From assembly GCF_020178975.1 (NCBI RefSeq), contig NZ_JAHXBU010000088.1, forward strand, positions 62,001 to 126,000: 64,000 nucleotides of DNA. The letters run 5' to 3'. The notes under the pieces were generated by a model, which was not told the origin of the DNA, ran no database searches, and worked only from the letters and a program-made list of their open reading frames with translations. Both the position numbers and the translations under genes were made by a program. Source of the DNA: Cesiribacter sp. SM1 (GTDB lineage: Bacteria; Bacteroidota; Bacteroidia; Cytophagales; Cyclobacteriaceae). This document shows, piece after piece, positions 26,957 to 36,580 of the stretch. The stretch's first letter is position 1. Every line of letters starts with the position of its first letter.

Positions 26957-29521
26957 ATGCGTGTAAGTGCTTTTCTTTACCTGCTGTTGTTCTTAACAAT
27001 CAGCGGCTATGCTCAAACAAATCAGGAGCAAAAAAAAGAAGGTGAAAAAGACAAAAAGGAGCAAAAACTAACACCTGAAAAAAGACATATGCAGGCCACT
27101 GCCTTGCCGGAAAAACCTAAAATAGACGGCGAAGGTGATGATGAGGTATGGCAGCACGTACCCCTTGGGTTTTCGGGAAATTTCACCCAGATCAGTCCGA
27201 AAAACCTGGAAACCTCTCCCTATATTACAGAAATAAAGGCAGGTTATACCGATTATGCGCTTTACATTTTAGCGTATATGCGCGATCCGGCCCCGGAATC
27301 TGTTGCCAGGGAGCTGGGCCTGCGCGATGATTTCGAAAGTGTTGCGGATCGCTTCGGTATTGTGCTGGATACCTATAACCAGGGGCAGAATGCCTTCTAT
27401 TTTGCAGTTACCTCTGCCGGTGTTCAGCTCGATCTCTACATAACACCAAATAACGAAGATGTTTCCTGGGATGCCGTCTGGAACAGTGCCGTACAATTAA
27501 CTGATGGGGGCTGGGTGGCAGAGCTGGAAATTCCCTGGTCGGCCATACGCTTTGCCAAACGACCGGAACAGCTGTGGGGCCTGAATTTTATGCGCATTGT
27601 ACGCAGCAAAAACGACGAAGCTTTCTGGAGCCCGGTAGATGCTTCCGTGGCTGGCCTTGTAAACCAGTCGGGTACCCTTAGCGGTATCAACAACATAGAC
27701 CCGCCGCTGCGGCTGCAGTTATTTCCTTATGTTAGTGCTATTGCCGGCCACGACAGGGCCAGTCGCAGTACTTCTACTAATTTTGGCGGCGGCATGGACG
27801 TTAAATGGGGCATCAGCGAAAGCTTTACCCTGGATATGGCCCTGATTCCTGATTTCAGCCAGGTGCAGTCAGACAACCAGGTGCTGAACCTTTCACCTTA
27901 TGAGGTGCAGTACGACGAAAACCGCCCTTTCTTTACAGAAGGCACAGAGCTGTTCAATAAAAATGGCCTGTTTTACAGCAGAAGGGTAGGCCAGGTTTTC
28001 AATACTTTTAACCGGGAGGTACCGGAAACAGCAACAGTAGTGGGTTCTCCTGGAAATGCAAAGCTGCTGAATGCAACCAAAATTTCGGGCCGCACCCACA
28101 AAGGTCTTGGCATAGGTTTGTTTAATGCCGTAACCAATGAAACCATCCTGGAAATTGAGGATACCATACGCCACACAGAGGGCTACCTGCAGGGCGGTTA
28201 CGAGCTGCAGAGAAGAAAGCTGCTCATGGATCCAGTAACAAATTTCAATATTGTGGTGGTTGACCAGAACCTGCCGAACAACTCAAATATCTCGCTGCTC
28301 AATACCAATGTTACCCGCCAGAAAGGAGGTCGTGATGCCAATGTAACAGCCACCGAATTCAGGCTGCGCAACAAGAAAAACATGTATGAATTAGAGGGCT
28401 TTGGTGCCCTTAGCTATGTTTGGGCCAATGCCGATCCTAATACCGGCTTCAGGGAGCGCAGCGATGGTTACCGCTATGCACTTTCTGCAGGTAAGATCAG
28501 TGGCAACTTCCAGTTCAGGCTAAGCCGCAATGTGGAAAGTGACCGCTACGATATCAATGACCTGGGCATGATACAGGCTCCAAATGAAGTAAGCCATTAT
28601 TTATGGATGGGCTACCAGGTTTTTGAACCTGTATGGATCATTAACCAGGGAGGGATAAATGTGAACCTGTCGTACGAACGGCTCTATAAACCTTCTACCT
28701 TCACCAACGCGGGTGGCGACATCAATGGCTGGGTACAGTTCAGGAATTTCTGGGACCTGTCTTTTGGCCAGAGCCAGACCCCCTTTAACAGTCACGACTA
28801 CTTTGAGCCCCGTGTGGAAGGTTATTATTTTACACGCCTGCCCAGTCATCACGAGTTTCTGTATGTGGGTACCGACCGCAGAAAGCGTTTTGCAGCAGGC
28901 GTGGAGCTCTGGCGGTTTACCCGTAAAGCCTGGGAGGCGCGCGACTGGGGCCTTTGGTTTGAACCACGCTACCGGTTAAGCAATAATGTTTCTGTTAATG
29001 CAGGTCTTAACTACTCAAGGGCCAGAAATGAGCGCGGATACGTTACTACCCTTGAGCAGGATAACGGGGCCCTGGAGGCAATCATTATCGGGAACAGGCA
29101 TATACAGACCCTGGAGCCTTCGCTAAGGCTTAACCTTACCTTCAACAACAAGATGGGCCTGAACCTGCGTGCCCGCTACTACTGGAGCCGGGTGCGCTAC
29201 GACAGTGAATTTATGAGCCTGCAGGCAGATGGCTCCACCCTGCCAACCGATTACCTTGCAGATGAGGATCAGGATGGCGTTATGGATCCTGATGTGAATT
29301 TCAACAGCTTTAACATAGACCTGTTCTATAGCTGGCAGATAGCTCCCGGCAGTTTCCTTACCTTCGCCTGGAAAGATGCATCGCAAGACTGGCTGGAGGG
29401 TTACAGTCCCGGCTTTTCAGAAAACGTAAATCATTTTATACGCAAGCCTCACACCCACACCTTTTCACTTAAAATGACTTATTTCCTGGATTACCTCCTG
29501 GTGAGGAACTGGATTAAATAA
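26957..29521 (+). CDS. DUF5916 outer-membrane protein with family 9 carbohydrate-binding-like domain
   Basis: An 854-residue secreted protein. A signal peptide (LLFLTISGYAQ, about residues 1-20) and a short K/E-rich linker precede a CBM9-like beta sandwich (KPKIDGEGDDEVWQ to about residue 230; GWVAELEIPWSAIRF is its closing part). The large DUF5916 domain follows and contains the conserved FFTEGTELFNKNGLFYSRR. Its C-terminal half has many amphipathic strands ending MTYFLDYLLVRNWIK, consistent with a membrane beta-barrel. In Bacteroidota these proteins are common and uncharacterised; a role in polymer handling at the surface is inference from the CBM9-like domain. It is a single-gene unit. Confidence 0.88.
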   Translation: MRVSAFLYLLLFLTISGYAQTNQEQKKEGEKDKKEQKLTPEKRHMQATALPEKPKIDGEGDDEVWQHVPLGFSGNFTQISPKNLETSPYITEIKAGYTDYALYILAYMRDPAPESVARELGLRDDFESVADRFGIVLDTYNQGQNAFYFAVTSAGVQLDLYITPNNEDVSWDAVWNSAVQLTDGGWVAELEIPWSAIRFAKRPEQLWGLNFMRIVRSKNDEAFWSPVDASVAGLVNQSGTLSGINNIDPPLRLQLFPYVSAIAGHDRASRSTSTNFGGGMDVKWGISESFTLDMALIPDFSQVQSDNQVLNLSPYEVQYDENRPFFTEGTELFNKNGLFYSRRVGQVFNTFNREVPETATVVGSPGNAKLLNATKISGRTHKGLGIGLFNAVTNETILEIEDTIRHTEGYLQGGYELQRRKLLMDPVTNFNIVVVDQNLPNNSNISLLNTNVTRQKGGRDANVTATEFRLRNKKNMYELEGFGALSYVWANADPNTGFRERSDGYRYALSAGKISGNFQFRLSRNVESDRYDINDLGMIQAPNEVSHYLWMGYQVFEPVWIINQGGINVNLSYERLYKPSTFTNAGGDINGWVQFRNFWDLSFGQSQTPFNSHDYFEPRVEGYYFTRLPSHHEFLYVGTDRRKRFAAGVELWRFTRKAWEARDWGLWFEPRYRLSNNVSVNAGLNYSRARNERGYVTTLEQDNGALEAIIIGNRHIQTLEPSLRLNLTFNNKMGLNLRARYYWSRVRYDSEFMSLQADGSTLPTDYLADEDQDGVMDPDVNFNSFNIDLFYSWQIAPGSFLTFAWKDASQDWLEGYSPGFSENVNHFIRKPHTHTFSLKMTYFLDYLLVRNWIK

Positions 29522-29545
29522 TACTTTTCTGAACACAAACACATT

Positions 29546-29580
29546 GGAGGGAAGGCTTTAGGGCCTTCCTTTCTGTTTTA
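29546..29580 (+). terminator. Terminator after the DUF5916 gene
   Basis: Stem GGAAGGC (29550-29556) with GCCTTCC (29563-29569), then TTTCTGTTTT. Confidence 0.7.
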
Positions 29581-29686
29581 AGGCACCACGTGCTTGCGGC
29601 GCTGATCTGGCGTAGTTCTGGCTTAAGCCGTAGAACATTTCCCTTCCGGTATGTTTATGTTCTAAGCCAGCTAAACCAAAATTTTT

Positions 29687-31024
29687 ATGCTGAAGATTAA
29701 GCAATTTTATGACGAAGGCCTAGCACAGGCTTCATACGCAGTTTTGAGCGAAGGCAAAATAGCAGTGATAGATCCCGGGCGGGATCCTAAGCCTTATTTA
29801 GACTACGCAAGGGAACATAGAGCAGCAATAGTTGCAGTAATAGAAACTCATACACATGCCGATTTTATAAGTGCTCACCTGGAGCTGCACAAGAAAACAG
29901 GCGCAACCATATACATTAGTCGAAAGGCTGAAGCGGAGTATCCGCATACAGGCTTTGATAGTGGCGACGAGCTGGCACTTGGAGCAGTAAAACTTAAAGC
30001 TTTTAATAGCCCGGGCCACTCCCTGGACAGCATTATTGTATTAGTGGTTGATGGTGATGGCCGCCAGCATTCTGTTTTTACCGGAGATACGCTTTTTGTA
30101 GGCGATGTAGGCAGGCCCGATTTACGGGAAACAGAAGGTAAGGGAGAGACAAAGCCCGAGTTCCTGGCAAAGCAGATGTACCGGAGCATTCGTGAGGTAA
30201 TTAGGGAGCTGGACCGGGATGTGCTGGTTTACCCGTCTCATGGAGCGGGATCCTTATGTGCCAGGAACATCAGTAATGAACGCACCAGTACCATTGGCAG
30301 GGAGCTGGAGCACAACTATGCCCTTCAGGAGATGTCTGAACAGGCGTTTGTTGAAAAACTACTGGCAGATCAGCCCCATATGCCCAGGTATTTCAGTAGG
30401 GGAATAGTACTTAATAAAACGGGTGCCCCGGATTTTGAGGAGAGCATCAGCCAGGTACAGCGCCTTACTGCAGAAGAGCCTCTGGAACCTGGGGTGGTAA
30501 TTGTAGACAGCAGAGATCAGCTAAAGTTCAAGAACCGCCACATCAAAGGAGCCATTAACCTAATGGACGGGCCAAAGTTTGAGACCTGGCTGGGTAGTAT
30601 CATAGGGCCAGAGGAGCCATTTTACCTGATTGCCGATAGTGCTGAAATGCTGGACAGGCTTATCAGCAAAGCTGCCAAAATTGGCTACGAAAGCAATATA
30701 AAAGGAGCAGTGGTAAACCAGTCGCCAGGCGAGGAGCATGATATGTTTCTTATCCTGGAGCATTTTAAAGCAGCTCCCCAAAATTATACGGTTGTTGATG
30801 TGCGGAACGAAGCAGAAGTAAGGCAGGGCAAAATTTTTGATCATGCCATACCTATTCCTTTGCACCAGTTGCGTGAAAGGGCAGGAGAGGTGCCAGTGGA
30901 TAAGCCTGTTGTGGTACATTGTGGTGCCGGTTACCGTTCTGCAGCGGCTTTCAGCATTATGGAAACGGCATTGAAAAATACCCGGGTATACGACCTGGGA
31001 GAAGCCATCAAAGATTATATGTAA
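29687..31024 (+). CDS. CstB-like persulfide dioxygenase-sulfurtransferase fusion
   Basis: A 445-residue cytoplasmic enzyme with the layout of Staphylococcus CstB. First comes a metallo-beta-lactamase persulfide dioxygenase (about 1-240, metal motif THTHADFISAH, later FTGDTLFVGDVGRPDL and YPSHGAGSLC). Next is a rhodanese-like domain without its cysteine (about 255-345, LIADSAEML at the loop position). Last is an active rhodanese domain (about 350-445) with CGAGYRSAA. It would oxidise low-molecular-weight persulfides to sulfite and transfer sulfur to make thiosulfate, detoxifying sulfide. A rhodanese lipoprotein gene follows. The length is nearly identical to CstB. Confidence 0.9.
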   Translation: MLKIKQFYDEGLAQASYAVLSEGKIAVIDPGRDPKPYLDYAREHRAAIVAVIETHTHADFISAHLELHKKTGATIYISRKAEAEYPHTGFDSGDELALGAVKLKAFNSPGHSLDSIIVLVVDGDGRQHSVFTGDTLFVGDVGRPDLRETEGKGETKPEFLAKQMYRSIREVIRELDRDVLVYPSHGAGSLCARNISNERTSTIGRELEHNYALQEMSEQAFVEKLLADQPHMPRYFSRGIVLNKTGAPDFEESISQVQRLTAEEPLEPGVVIVDSRDQLKFKNRHIKGAINLMDGPKFETWLGSIIGPEEPFYLIADSAEMLDRLISKAAKIGYESNIKGAVVNQSPGEEHDMFLILEHFKAAPQNYTVVDVRNEAEVRQGKIFDHAIPIPLHQLRERAGEVPVDKPVVVHCGAGYRSAAAFSIMETALKNTRVYDLGEAIKDYM

Positions 31025-31136
31025 ACGCTTTTAGCGGTAGCTATTCCTGCCTGTAATCAGAGCAGTGGAGTATAGCAGCATAAAAGCTTTTTCAGAGTAG
31101 GTTAATCCCTATAATTATTACCATAAATGACAAAAT

Positions 31137-31172
31137 AAAAGCGAAACAATTTGCTGTTGTTTCGCTTTTATT
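31137..31172 (+). terminator. Terminator between the CstB-like and rhodanese genes
   Basis: A 13-bp perfect stem AAAAGCGAAACAA/TTGTTTCGCTTTT (31137-31149 with 31157-31169), then ATTTTT. It ends 31 bp before the next start codon. Confidence 0.85.
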
Positions 31173-31203
31173 TTTATGTAGAATCATTTCTGGAGGATTA
31201 GCT

Positions 31204-31599
31204 ATGAAGGGGCAGTATTACTATAGGTTTGCATGTTTTATAGTCATTGCAAGTCTGTTTGCCTGCTCACAACCAGCTGATTACAGTCTGTCTCCTAACA
31301 TTTTTGTGTACACACTTCAGCAGCAGCCGGGGCAGCTCATCGATGTGCGCAACAGGGCCGAGTGGAATAAGGAGCATCTGCCCAATTCACTCAACCTGGC
31401 TTTCGATAATCCGGAGGCATTCAAAAGATCCATCAACCGCCTGAACCGCCGTAAAGTATACTATCTCTATTGCCACGATGGCATAAGCAGTGAAGAAGCC
31501 CTGCAGTATATGCAAAAGGCAGGTTTTACACAGGTTTACTTTTTAGAGGGCGGTCTCCACCACCTCCGGCAGGAAGGCTATTCTGTAGCAGGTTTCTGA
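31204..31599 (+). CDS. Rhodanese-domain lipoprotein
   Basis: A 131-residue single-domain rhodanese exported to the envelope. The signal ends in a lipobox (IASLFAC, Cys about 21). The rhodanese core runs from LIDVRNRAEWNKEHLPNSLN to the end. The active-site loop is CHDGISS with cysteine present, at the position expected from YYLYC. It could transfer sulfane sulfur in the periplasm. It lies downstream of the CstB-like enzyme but behind a terminator, so it is at least partly transcribed on its own. Confidence 0.85.
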   Translation: MKGQYYYRFACFIVIASLFACSQPADYSLSPNIFVYTLQQQPGQLIDVRNRAEWNKEHLPNSLNLAFDNPEAFKRSINRLNRRKVYYLYCHDGISSEEALQYMQKAGFTQVYFLEGGLHHLRQEGYSVAGF

Positions 31600-31633
31600 T
31601 AAGCCCGGTATTCAATGCTCTTGCCCCGGGTTG

Positions 31634-32122
31634 CTACATGCCGTAGGCGCTGGTTTCAAATTTAATATGATCTATAAGTGCGTTAAGCTCTTCATCATTA
31701 AAGTTGAAGTTAGGCATCTGGGTCTTGTTGAATTTTTCGTACAACTCTTTTGCCACAGGATCGCCGCTCTGAATAACCTTGCTGGAGTTTCTTACAAAAG
31801 CGTGGATCCATTCTGTGCTTCTTCTGTTGGTAACATTACCAAGGGCAGGGCCTACCACAACCGCATCAATGGCATGACACTGCTTACAGTTGTTGTTGAA
31901 AAGTTGTTTGCCGGTAGGGCTCGGCTGCAGGCCTGCAGCGAGCGCTTTTTGCTCATCATAGGCAGGTGCGGCACTTGCCTGGGCTGTCTGTGGGCTGCCC
32001 GGGGTGTTTTCTGCTGGCCGTGGTAGTTGTATCACTACAACCAGAGCAATTAGTACACATACGGCAAGCAAAGCCAGCAGCGACGAAATAACTTCAAGAA
32101 AGCGTAAGGGTGGTTGTTTCAT
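31634..32122 (-). CDS. Membrane-anchored class I cytochrome c
   Basis: A 162-residue protein with an N-terminal membrane anchor (about residues 12-33, LLALLAVCVLIALVVVIQL), a Pro/Ala/Gln linker and a c-type haem domain. The haem attachment motif is CKQCH (about residue 79). The distal methionine is probably in TQMPNFNF. The anchor places the haem domain in the periplasm, where it would carry electrons. The gene converges with the rhodanese lipoprotein gene. A candidate minus-strand promoter lies just upstream at 32143-32150. Confidence 0.9.
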   Translation of the reverse strand: MKQPPLRFLEVISSLLALLAVCVLIALVVVIQLPRPAENTPGSPQTAQASAAPAYDEQKALAAGLQPSPTGKQLFNNNCKQCHAIDAVVVGPALGNVTNRRSTEWIHAFVRNSSKVIQSGDPVAKELYEKFNKTQMPNFNFNDEELNALIDHIKFETSAYGM

Positions 32123-32490
32123 AATGTTGTTTGATGATCCTTCAAAAATATAGGCTGAAAGCTTAGATTCCTACTGTTCAGGCCGACTTATCCTACATGA
32201 AATTCAGGGGTTACAGCTTTTATTATCTGCAGTGGCTGCTGCCTTTGAAATTCGCTGAACATATTTATGATTTATACCCAAAACAGGAACTTCACTTATC
32301 TTTACTTCGTGAAGTTTTAAAATACGTTGTGACAACTGCATGTATAAATCGTTGTAGTGAGTACCAGTTGTTAAGGCATGCACGAAGTTTACACCTGAGG
32401 CAGCAACAGCTGTTTTTGCCGGCAACTAAAGTTTATATATGTACAAAAGTCAATTACAAACATCTTACAGATAAGGCAGTTTTTTAAACT
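32123..32490. other. Divergent intergenic region of 368 bp
   Basis: Separates cytochrome c (minus) and succinate-semialdehyde dehydrogenase (plus). Apart from the box at 32143-32150 I see no convincing gene or RNA; overlapping short frames on both strands lack recognisable features. Confidence 0.55.
32143..32150 (-). promoter_or_regulatory. Candidate -7 box for the cytochrome c gene
   Basis: Minus-strand TATTTTTG matches TAnnTTTG, 21 bp before the ATG at 32122. No clear -33 box. Confidence 0.35.
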
Positions 32491-33858
32491 ATGAGTATAA
32501 GATCAGTAAATCCATTTAATAACCAGACGATCCGTCAATTTAACGAGGCCTCTGATAGTGATATAAAAAATGTACTGGATCTCTCGCAGGATGCATTTCG
32601 CCACTGGCGCAAGGCCCCCTTTAGTGAGCGCGTGGAATGCATGAATGCAGCCGCACAGATCATGGAAGATGACCTGGAACATTACGCCCACCTCATGACA
32701 CTCGAGATGGGCAAAACCCTGAAGGAAGCAAGAGCTGAAATTCAGAAATGCGCAGATGCCTGCCGCTACTACGCCCAACATGCCGAATTGTTTCTGCAAG
32801 ACAGGCCCCTGAATGTAAAGAAGGGCAGGGCGTTTGTTTCTTATGAGCCAATTGGTACGGTACTGGCCATTATGCCCTGGAATTTTCCGTACTGGCAGGT
32901 GATTCGCTTTGCAGCCCCTAACCTGATGGCCGGCAATGTAGGTATTCTAAAGCATGCCTCTAATGTGCCTCAGGTAGCCCTTGCACTGGAGGAGATCTTT
33001 CAGCGGGCGGGCTTTCCCGGAGGTGTATTTCAGTCTTTGCTGATAGGGGGCAAGAAAACCGAAAAGCTTATCGATCATAAAGCCATAAAAGCGGTAACCC
33101 TTACCGGCAGCGAAAGGGCCGGGGGTATTGTGGCTGCACGCGCAGGCAAACGGCTTAAAAAAACAGTGCTGGAGCTGGGCGGCAGCGATCCGTTTGTGGT
33201 GCTCGATGATGCCGACCTTGATAAAGCTGCCGAATGGGCTGTGAAAAGCCGCATGATAAACCTGGGCCAGAGCTGCATCGCAGCAAAACGCTTTATTGTG
33301 CTGGATAAGATCCACGATGAGTTCCTGGCAAAGTTCAGCGAAAAAATGGAGGCCCTGAAAATAGGAGACCCAACGGACGATGATGTAGACTATGGCCCGA
33401 TGGCCCGCGAAGATCTTGCAGAAGATCTGCTGGAGCAGGTACAAAAAACACTGAAAAAAGGAGCTACCCTGGTATTGGGTGGCGAGAGGCCCGATAAGGA
33501 AGGTGCATTCTTTACCCCTACCATACTGGCCGACATACCCAAGGGCACGCCTGCATATAAAGAAGAGCTCTTTGGCCCTGTGGCTTCTGTATTCAGGGTG
33601 ATGGACGAAGATGAAGCTGTTGACCTCGCCAACAGTTCTGTGTACGGGCTGGGGGGCTCGGTATGGACGAAAGATGAGGAACGGGGTATTGCCCTGGCCC
33701 GTCGCATAGAAAGCGGTGCAGTATATGTGAATAAAATGATGGCCAGCGACCCTGCAGTACCTTTCGGTGGTGTTAAACTCTCTGGCTATGGCCGGGAGCT
33801 GGCCGATGTGGGCATGTATGAGTTCCTGAACCAGAAAACAATATGGGTAGGAGAGTAG
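32491..33858 (+). CDS. NAD(P)-dependent succinate-semialdehyde dehydrogenase family protein
   Basis: A 455-residue aldehyde dehydrogenase. Signatures are [13 protein letters not shown], the glutamate motif LELGGSDPF (about residue 228), the catalytic cysteine in [10 protein letters not shown] (about 262) and [14 protein letters not shown] near the end. The closest recognisable group is the GabD/Sad-type enzymes that convert succinate semialdehyde to succinate, but the aldehyde specificity is inferred only from overall pattern. It is cytoplasmic and monocistronic; its stop codon lies inside the stem of the downstream hairpin. Confidence 0.88.
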   Translation: MSIRSVNPFNNQTIRQFNEASDSDIKNVLDLSQDAFRHWRKAPFSERVECMNAAAQIMEDDLEHYAHLMTLEMGKTLKEARAEIQKCADACRYYAQHAELFLQDRPLNVKKGRAFVSYEPIGTVLAIMPWNFPYWQVIRFAAPNLMAGNVGILKHASNVPQVALALEEIFQRAGFPGGVFQSLLIGGKKTEKLIDHKAIKAVTLTGSERAGGIVAARAGKRLKKTVLELGGSDPFVVLDDADLDKAAEWAVKSRMINLGQSCIAAKRFIVLDKIHDEFLAKFSEKMEALKIGDPTDDDVDYGPMAREDLAEDLLEQVQKTLKKGATLVLGGERPDKEGAFFTPTILADIPKGTPAYKEELFGPVASVFRVMDEDEAVDLANSSVYGLGGSVWTKDEERGIALARRIESGAVYVNKMMASDPAVPFGGVKLSGYGRELADVGMYEFLNQKTIWVGE

Positions 33859-33880
33859 CAAAGTGCTACTCTCTTTCTTT
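33851..33880. terminator. Terminator whose stem contains the dehydrogenase stop codon
   Basis: Stem GAGAGTAGCA (33851-33860) pairs with TGCTACTCTC (33864-33873) around a 3-base loop, then TTTCTTTT. The TAG stop is 33856-33858. The converging YdcF gene ends at 33880. Confidence 0.75.
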
Positions 33881-34647
33881 TATGCGTAACCCGATATCTT
33901 GTACATCAGCAGGCCAACCCATTCCCTGATCAGCTTATCCCAGGCAACAATCGCCTCTGCCCGAGGTAGCAGAAAACTATCTAACCCATAGGGTGTATCG
34001 GAGCTGTAGAAGTCTGTGGTGAAGGCATCGGTTTGCAGCCCTTCATGCTCAAAGCAAGCCTGCGCACGCCTCATGTGAAAGGCCGAGGTAACCAGCAGGT
34101 AGTGCTGTTCCTGCCCTATGCTATCCAGCATTTGTTTTGTAAAAAGGGCATTCTCGTGTGTATTCCTGCTCTTTCCTTCAACCAATATTACCGAATCGGG
34201 TACGCCGGAAAGCAGCATTACCCGCCGCATACGTTCAGCCTCCGTTACGGTATCGGCTTCGAGCGAGCCGGAGCCACCGCTAAGCAGTAAATTATGTACT
34301 TTACCTGTTTTATAGAGCTGTACGGCATGCATTACCCTGTCGGCACCCTTGGAAAAGTAAACACGGTCGTGTGGGCTTTTGTCTGATACTGTTACCCCCG
34401 AAAGTACAATAGCTGTGCTGTATGGCTTTGTAAGCGACTTAAAGGGCACCGGAGGCACCTCCCACCATTCCATTACCTCGTTGGTAATAAAAGGGTTGGT
34501 GAATAGAATAGAGAAAAAGGCAAACGCAGCCAGGAAAATACGCTTTAGCAGCGGTTTTTTCAGAAACAGCGCCGGTAGCAGTAATATGATCAGCAGCACC
34601 AGCGGGTTCAGCAACAGGCCCAGGGTTTTGGAGAGTATGAAAAACAT
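33880..34647 (-). CDS. YdcF family protein (DUF218; ElyC/SanA-type)
   Basis: A 255-residue membrane protein with two N-terminal hydrophobic segments (about 5-55) and a DUF218 domain: TAIVLSGVTV, RVMHAVQLYKTGKVHNLLLSGG, AERMRRVMLLSGVPDSVILVE, RNTHENALFTKQML and YLLVTSAFHMRRAQACFE. E. coli ElyC and SanA of this family act in envelope integrity and peptidoglycan or enterobacterial common antigen control. That role is suggested, not shown, here. The gene is convergent with the dehydrogenase gene and divergent from the next gene. Confidence 0.87.
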   Translation of the reverse strand: MFFILSKTLGLLLNPLVLLIILLLPALFLKKPLLKRIFLAAFAFFSILFTNPFITNEVMEWWEVPPVPFKSLTKPYSTAIVLSGVTVSDKSPHDRVYFSKGADRVMHAVQLYKTGKVHNLLLSGGSGSLEADTVTEAERMRRVMLLSGVPDSVILVEGKSRNTHENALFTKQMLDSIGQEQHYLLVTSAFHMRRAQACFEHEGLQTDAFTTDFYSSDTPYGLDSFLLPRAEAIVAWDKLIREWVGLLMYKISGYA

Positions 34648-34801
34648 GCCGCGAAAATACTAATTCTCCCTGAATAGTGCCGTTCCGGTATTATTGCAAA
34701 AGCTGTACTTGTAATGTTTCGGGTAATTTTCATATATTCAGTAGTTTAAGCAGGTACTGACTTCTGAATTACCAGGTTTTTATCATGTAAACCCATTTTT
34801 T

Positions 34802-35791
34802 ATGGCCGAAACCATGCAGGCGATCAGAATGTATAAAACCGGTGGCACAGATGTGCTCGAACTGGAACAGATACATAAGCCGGTGCCCAGGGTGGGTCAG
34901 GTGCTTGTTAAAGTAAAGAGCATCAGCATAAATTTTGCTGATATACTGGTGCGCAGGGGGCATTATCCTTATATGCCCGATTTTCCCGCAACACCCGGAG
35001 CTGAATGTGCCGGATACATAGAAAGGGTAGGCCCCGGTGTTGAAAATTTCACGGCAGGGCAGGCAGTGCTGGTTTTTGGCAAGCCCTGCTACAGCAGTTA
35101 CCTGGCGGTTAGCCAGGAAAGGATTTTTCCCATTCCGCCCGGTGTAGACCTGGATGAGGCAGCTGCATTGCCGGTAACTTATTTAGCCGCCTGGCATATG
35201 CTGCACACCATGCGCAGGGTGCGTGAGCGGGAAACCATACTGCTGTATGCTGCTGCCGGCGGAGTGGGTACCGCCGTACTGCAGTTAGCAAAGCTGGCCG
35301 GCGCCAGGGTTATCGGACTAACCAGTACCGATGAAAAAGCCCGCTTTTTACGCGAAGCCGGCTGCTGGAAGGTAATCAACTACAAAACAGAAAATGTATT
35401 AAGCAAGGTAATGGATTGTACCTATGGGCAGGGTGCAGACCTGATCCTGGATTCCGTAGGTGGCGAAGGCTTCAAAGATAACTTCAGGATGCTGAATACT
35501 CTGGGGCAAATAATATGGTTTGGAATCAGTGGTGGTATGCCCCGAGCAAATATCCTGAAAGCCTTTGCCCGCAACCCGGCACCCAGTCACACCGTTAGCG
35601 TTTTTCATTTATTCAGTATTATCCAGAACAGACCTTTGCTGCGGCACTCCATGAAAAACCTGATCAATTTGCTGGCTGAAGAAAAAATAAAACCGGTTAT
35701 TCATGCACGTTTATCCCTGCTGGAAGCAGGTAAAGCCCACAGAATGCTGGAAGAACAGCAGAATATAGGCAAGATTATTCTTCATCCCTGA
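34802..35791 (+). CDS. Zinc-independent quinone oxidoreductase-like medium-chain dehydrogenase
   Basis: A 329-residue MDR-superfamily enzyme: N-terminal GroES-like domain (SINFADILVRRGHYP, PATPGAECAGYIERVG) and Rossmann domain with AAAGGVGTAVLQLAKLAGARV (about residues 143-163). Zinc-ligand cysteines of alcohol dehydrogenases are absent, as in NADPH:quinone reductases and VAT-1-like proteins. It probably reduces quinones or enones with NADPH. It stands alone and ends before a terminator shared with the next, converging gene. Confidence 0.87.
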   Translation: MAETMQAIRMYKTGGTDVLELEQIHKPVPRVGQVLVKVKSISINFADILVRRGHYPYMPDFPATPGAECAGYIERVGPGVENFTAGQAVLVFGKPCYSSYLAVSQERIFPIPPGVDLDEAAALPVTYLAAWHMLHTMRRVRERETILLYAAAGGVGTAVLQLAKLAGARVIGLTSTDEKARFLREAGCWKVINYKTENVLSKVMDCTYGQGADLILDSVGGEGFKDNFRMLNTLGQIIWFGISGGMPRANILKAFARNPAPSHTVSVFHLFSIIQNRPLLRHSMKNLINLLAEEKIKPVIHARLSLLEAGKAHRMLEEQQNIGKIILHP

Positions 35792-35830
35792 TCTGAAAAC
35801 ATTCACCGCGGCCTTAAAACTTATAAACGG

Positions 35831-35866
35831 AAAAGGCAGCCCTGCTTGCTAAAGGCTGCCTTTTTA
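35831..35866. terminator. Terminator shared by converging genes
   Basis: Stem AAAAGGCAGCC with GGCTGCCTTTTT (35831-35841 and 35854-35865). Confidence 0.8.
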
Positions 35867-35907
35867 ACCTGGCTTTATGGAGTTTACTGTCCAGGTAAAA
35901 GCCCGGA

Positions 35908-36192
35908 TTATTTATCATTACGGCTCACCAGTTTATAAAAGGTGCTTGTCTGTCCATTATCTTTTTTATCCTGGTAAACCATGGCCAGCTTGTTTTTCTC
36001 AAACTGATCAAAAAAATTATCCCAGCTGATTTTATCAAACTGGCTGTCACTGCTGCTGGCTTCCGGAAAATGAATGCGCAGTACACCACTATCATTATTT
36101 TCTGTTCCTTTTACAAATGCAGGAACACCATTGCGGGCTTCGGCCCAGCTTCTGATGGTTTCTTTATCTGTTGTTTTTTTTGATTCACTCAT
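35908..36192 (-). CDS. Small stress-type protein, '1,4-alpha-glucan branching enzyme-like' family
   Basis: About 94 residues, soluble. The pattern TIRSWAEARNGVPAFVKGT, GVLRIHFPEA and ISWDNFFDQFEKNKLAMVYQ matches a widespread family of small proteins. Databases often carry these under the misleading name 1,4-alpha-glucan branching enzyme; they have no branching-enzyme domain. Function unknown; homologues often sit among general-stress genes. ATG 36192 (MSESKKTTDKETI) is preferred to 36249 because the family starts there. Nearby small and SDR/YihY genes are of the same stress flavour. Confidence 0.82.
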   Translation of the reverse strand: MSESKKTTDKETIRSWAEARNGVPAFVKGTENNDSGVLRIHFPEASSSDSQFDKISWDNFFDQFEKNKLAMVYQDKKDNGQTSTFYKLVSRNDK

Positions 36193-36249
36193 AGGTCTGC
36201 TTGATAATGTTTGTCCGTAAAAAAGATTTGTGTAAATGTTGTAAGCCAT

Positions 36250-36580
36250 CGTGTTTAAAAAATTAATGTGTTAAAAAAATATACGAAGCTCACTGTATAA
36301 CCTACGAAACAGTGGGTTAACAGTTTGTTGCTTTTGTGCTTTCTGAATATTAAGCAGGCACTTTGGTATTACATTCGGGTTGAAATGTTGTGGCAAAGTA
36401 CTGTTTCCCGGAATTGTATGAATGCCAGGTCGTTCCGGTTTGAAAAAAATATCCTGGATGGCCTGACTTTGCCTTAAGTGCCTGCTTTGTTAGCCAGGGT
36501 TACAGATTCGCTCGTAATACAGAAACATAAGCCGGAAAGCTTTGTTTAAACTCTGTATTTTAAACTTTAACTATTGCAGT
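36250..36580. other. Divergent intergenic region of 331 bp
   Basis: Lies between two small stress-type genes transcribed away from each other. AT-rich; no supported gene or RNA and no perfect TAnnTTTG promoter box. Confidence 0.5.

Noticed and set aside
32197-32487. Overlapping frames on both strands before the dehydrogenase gene
   Set aside because: Composition is not protein-like and no motif is visible; probably promoter/leader DNA.
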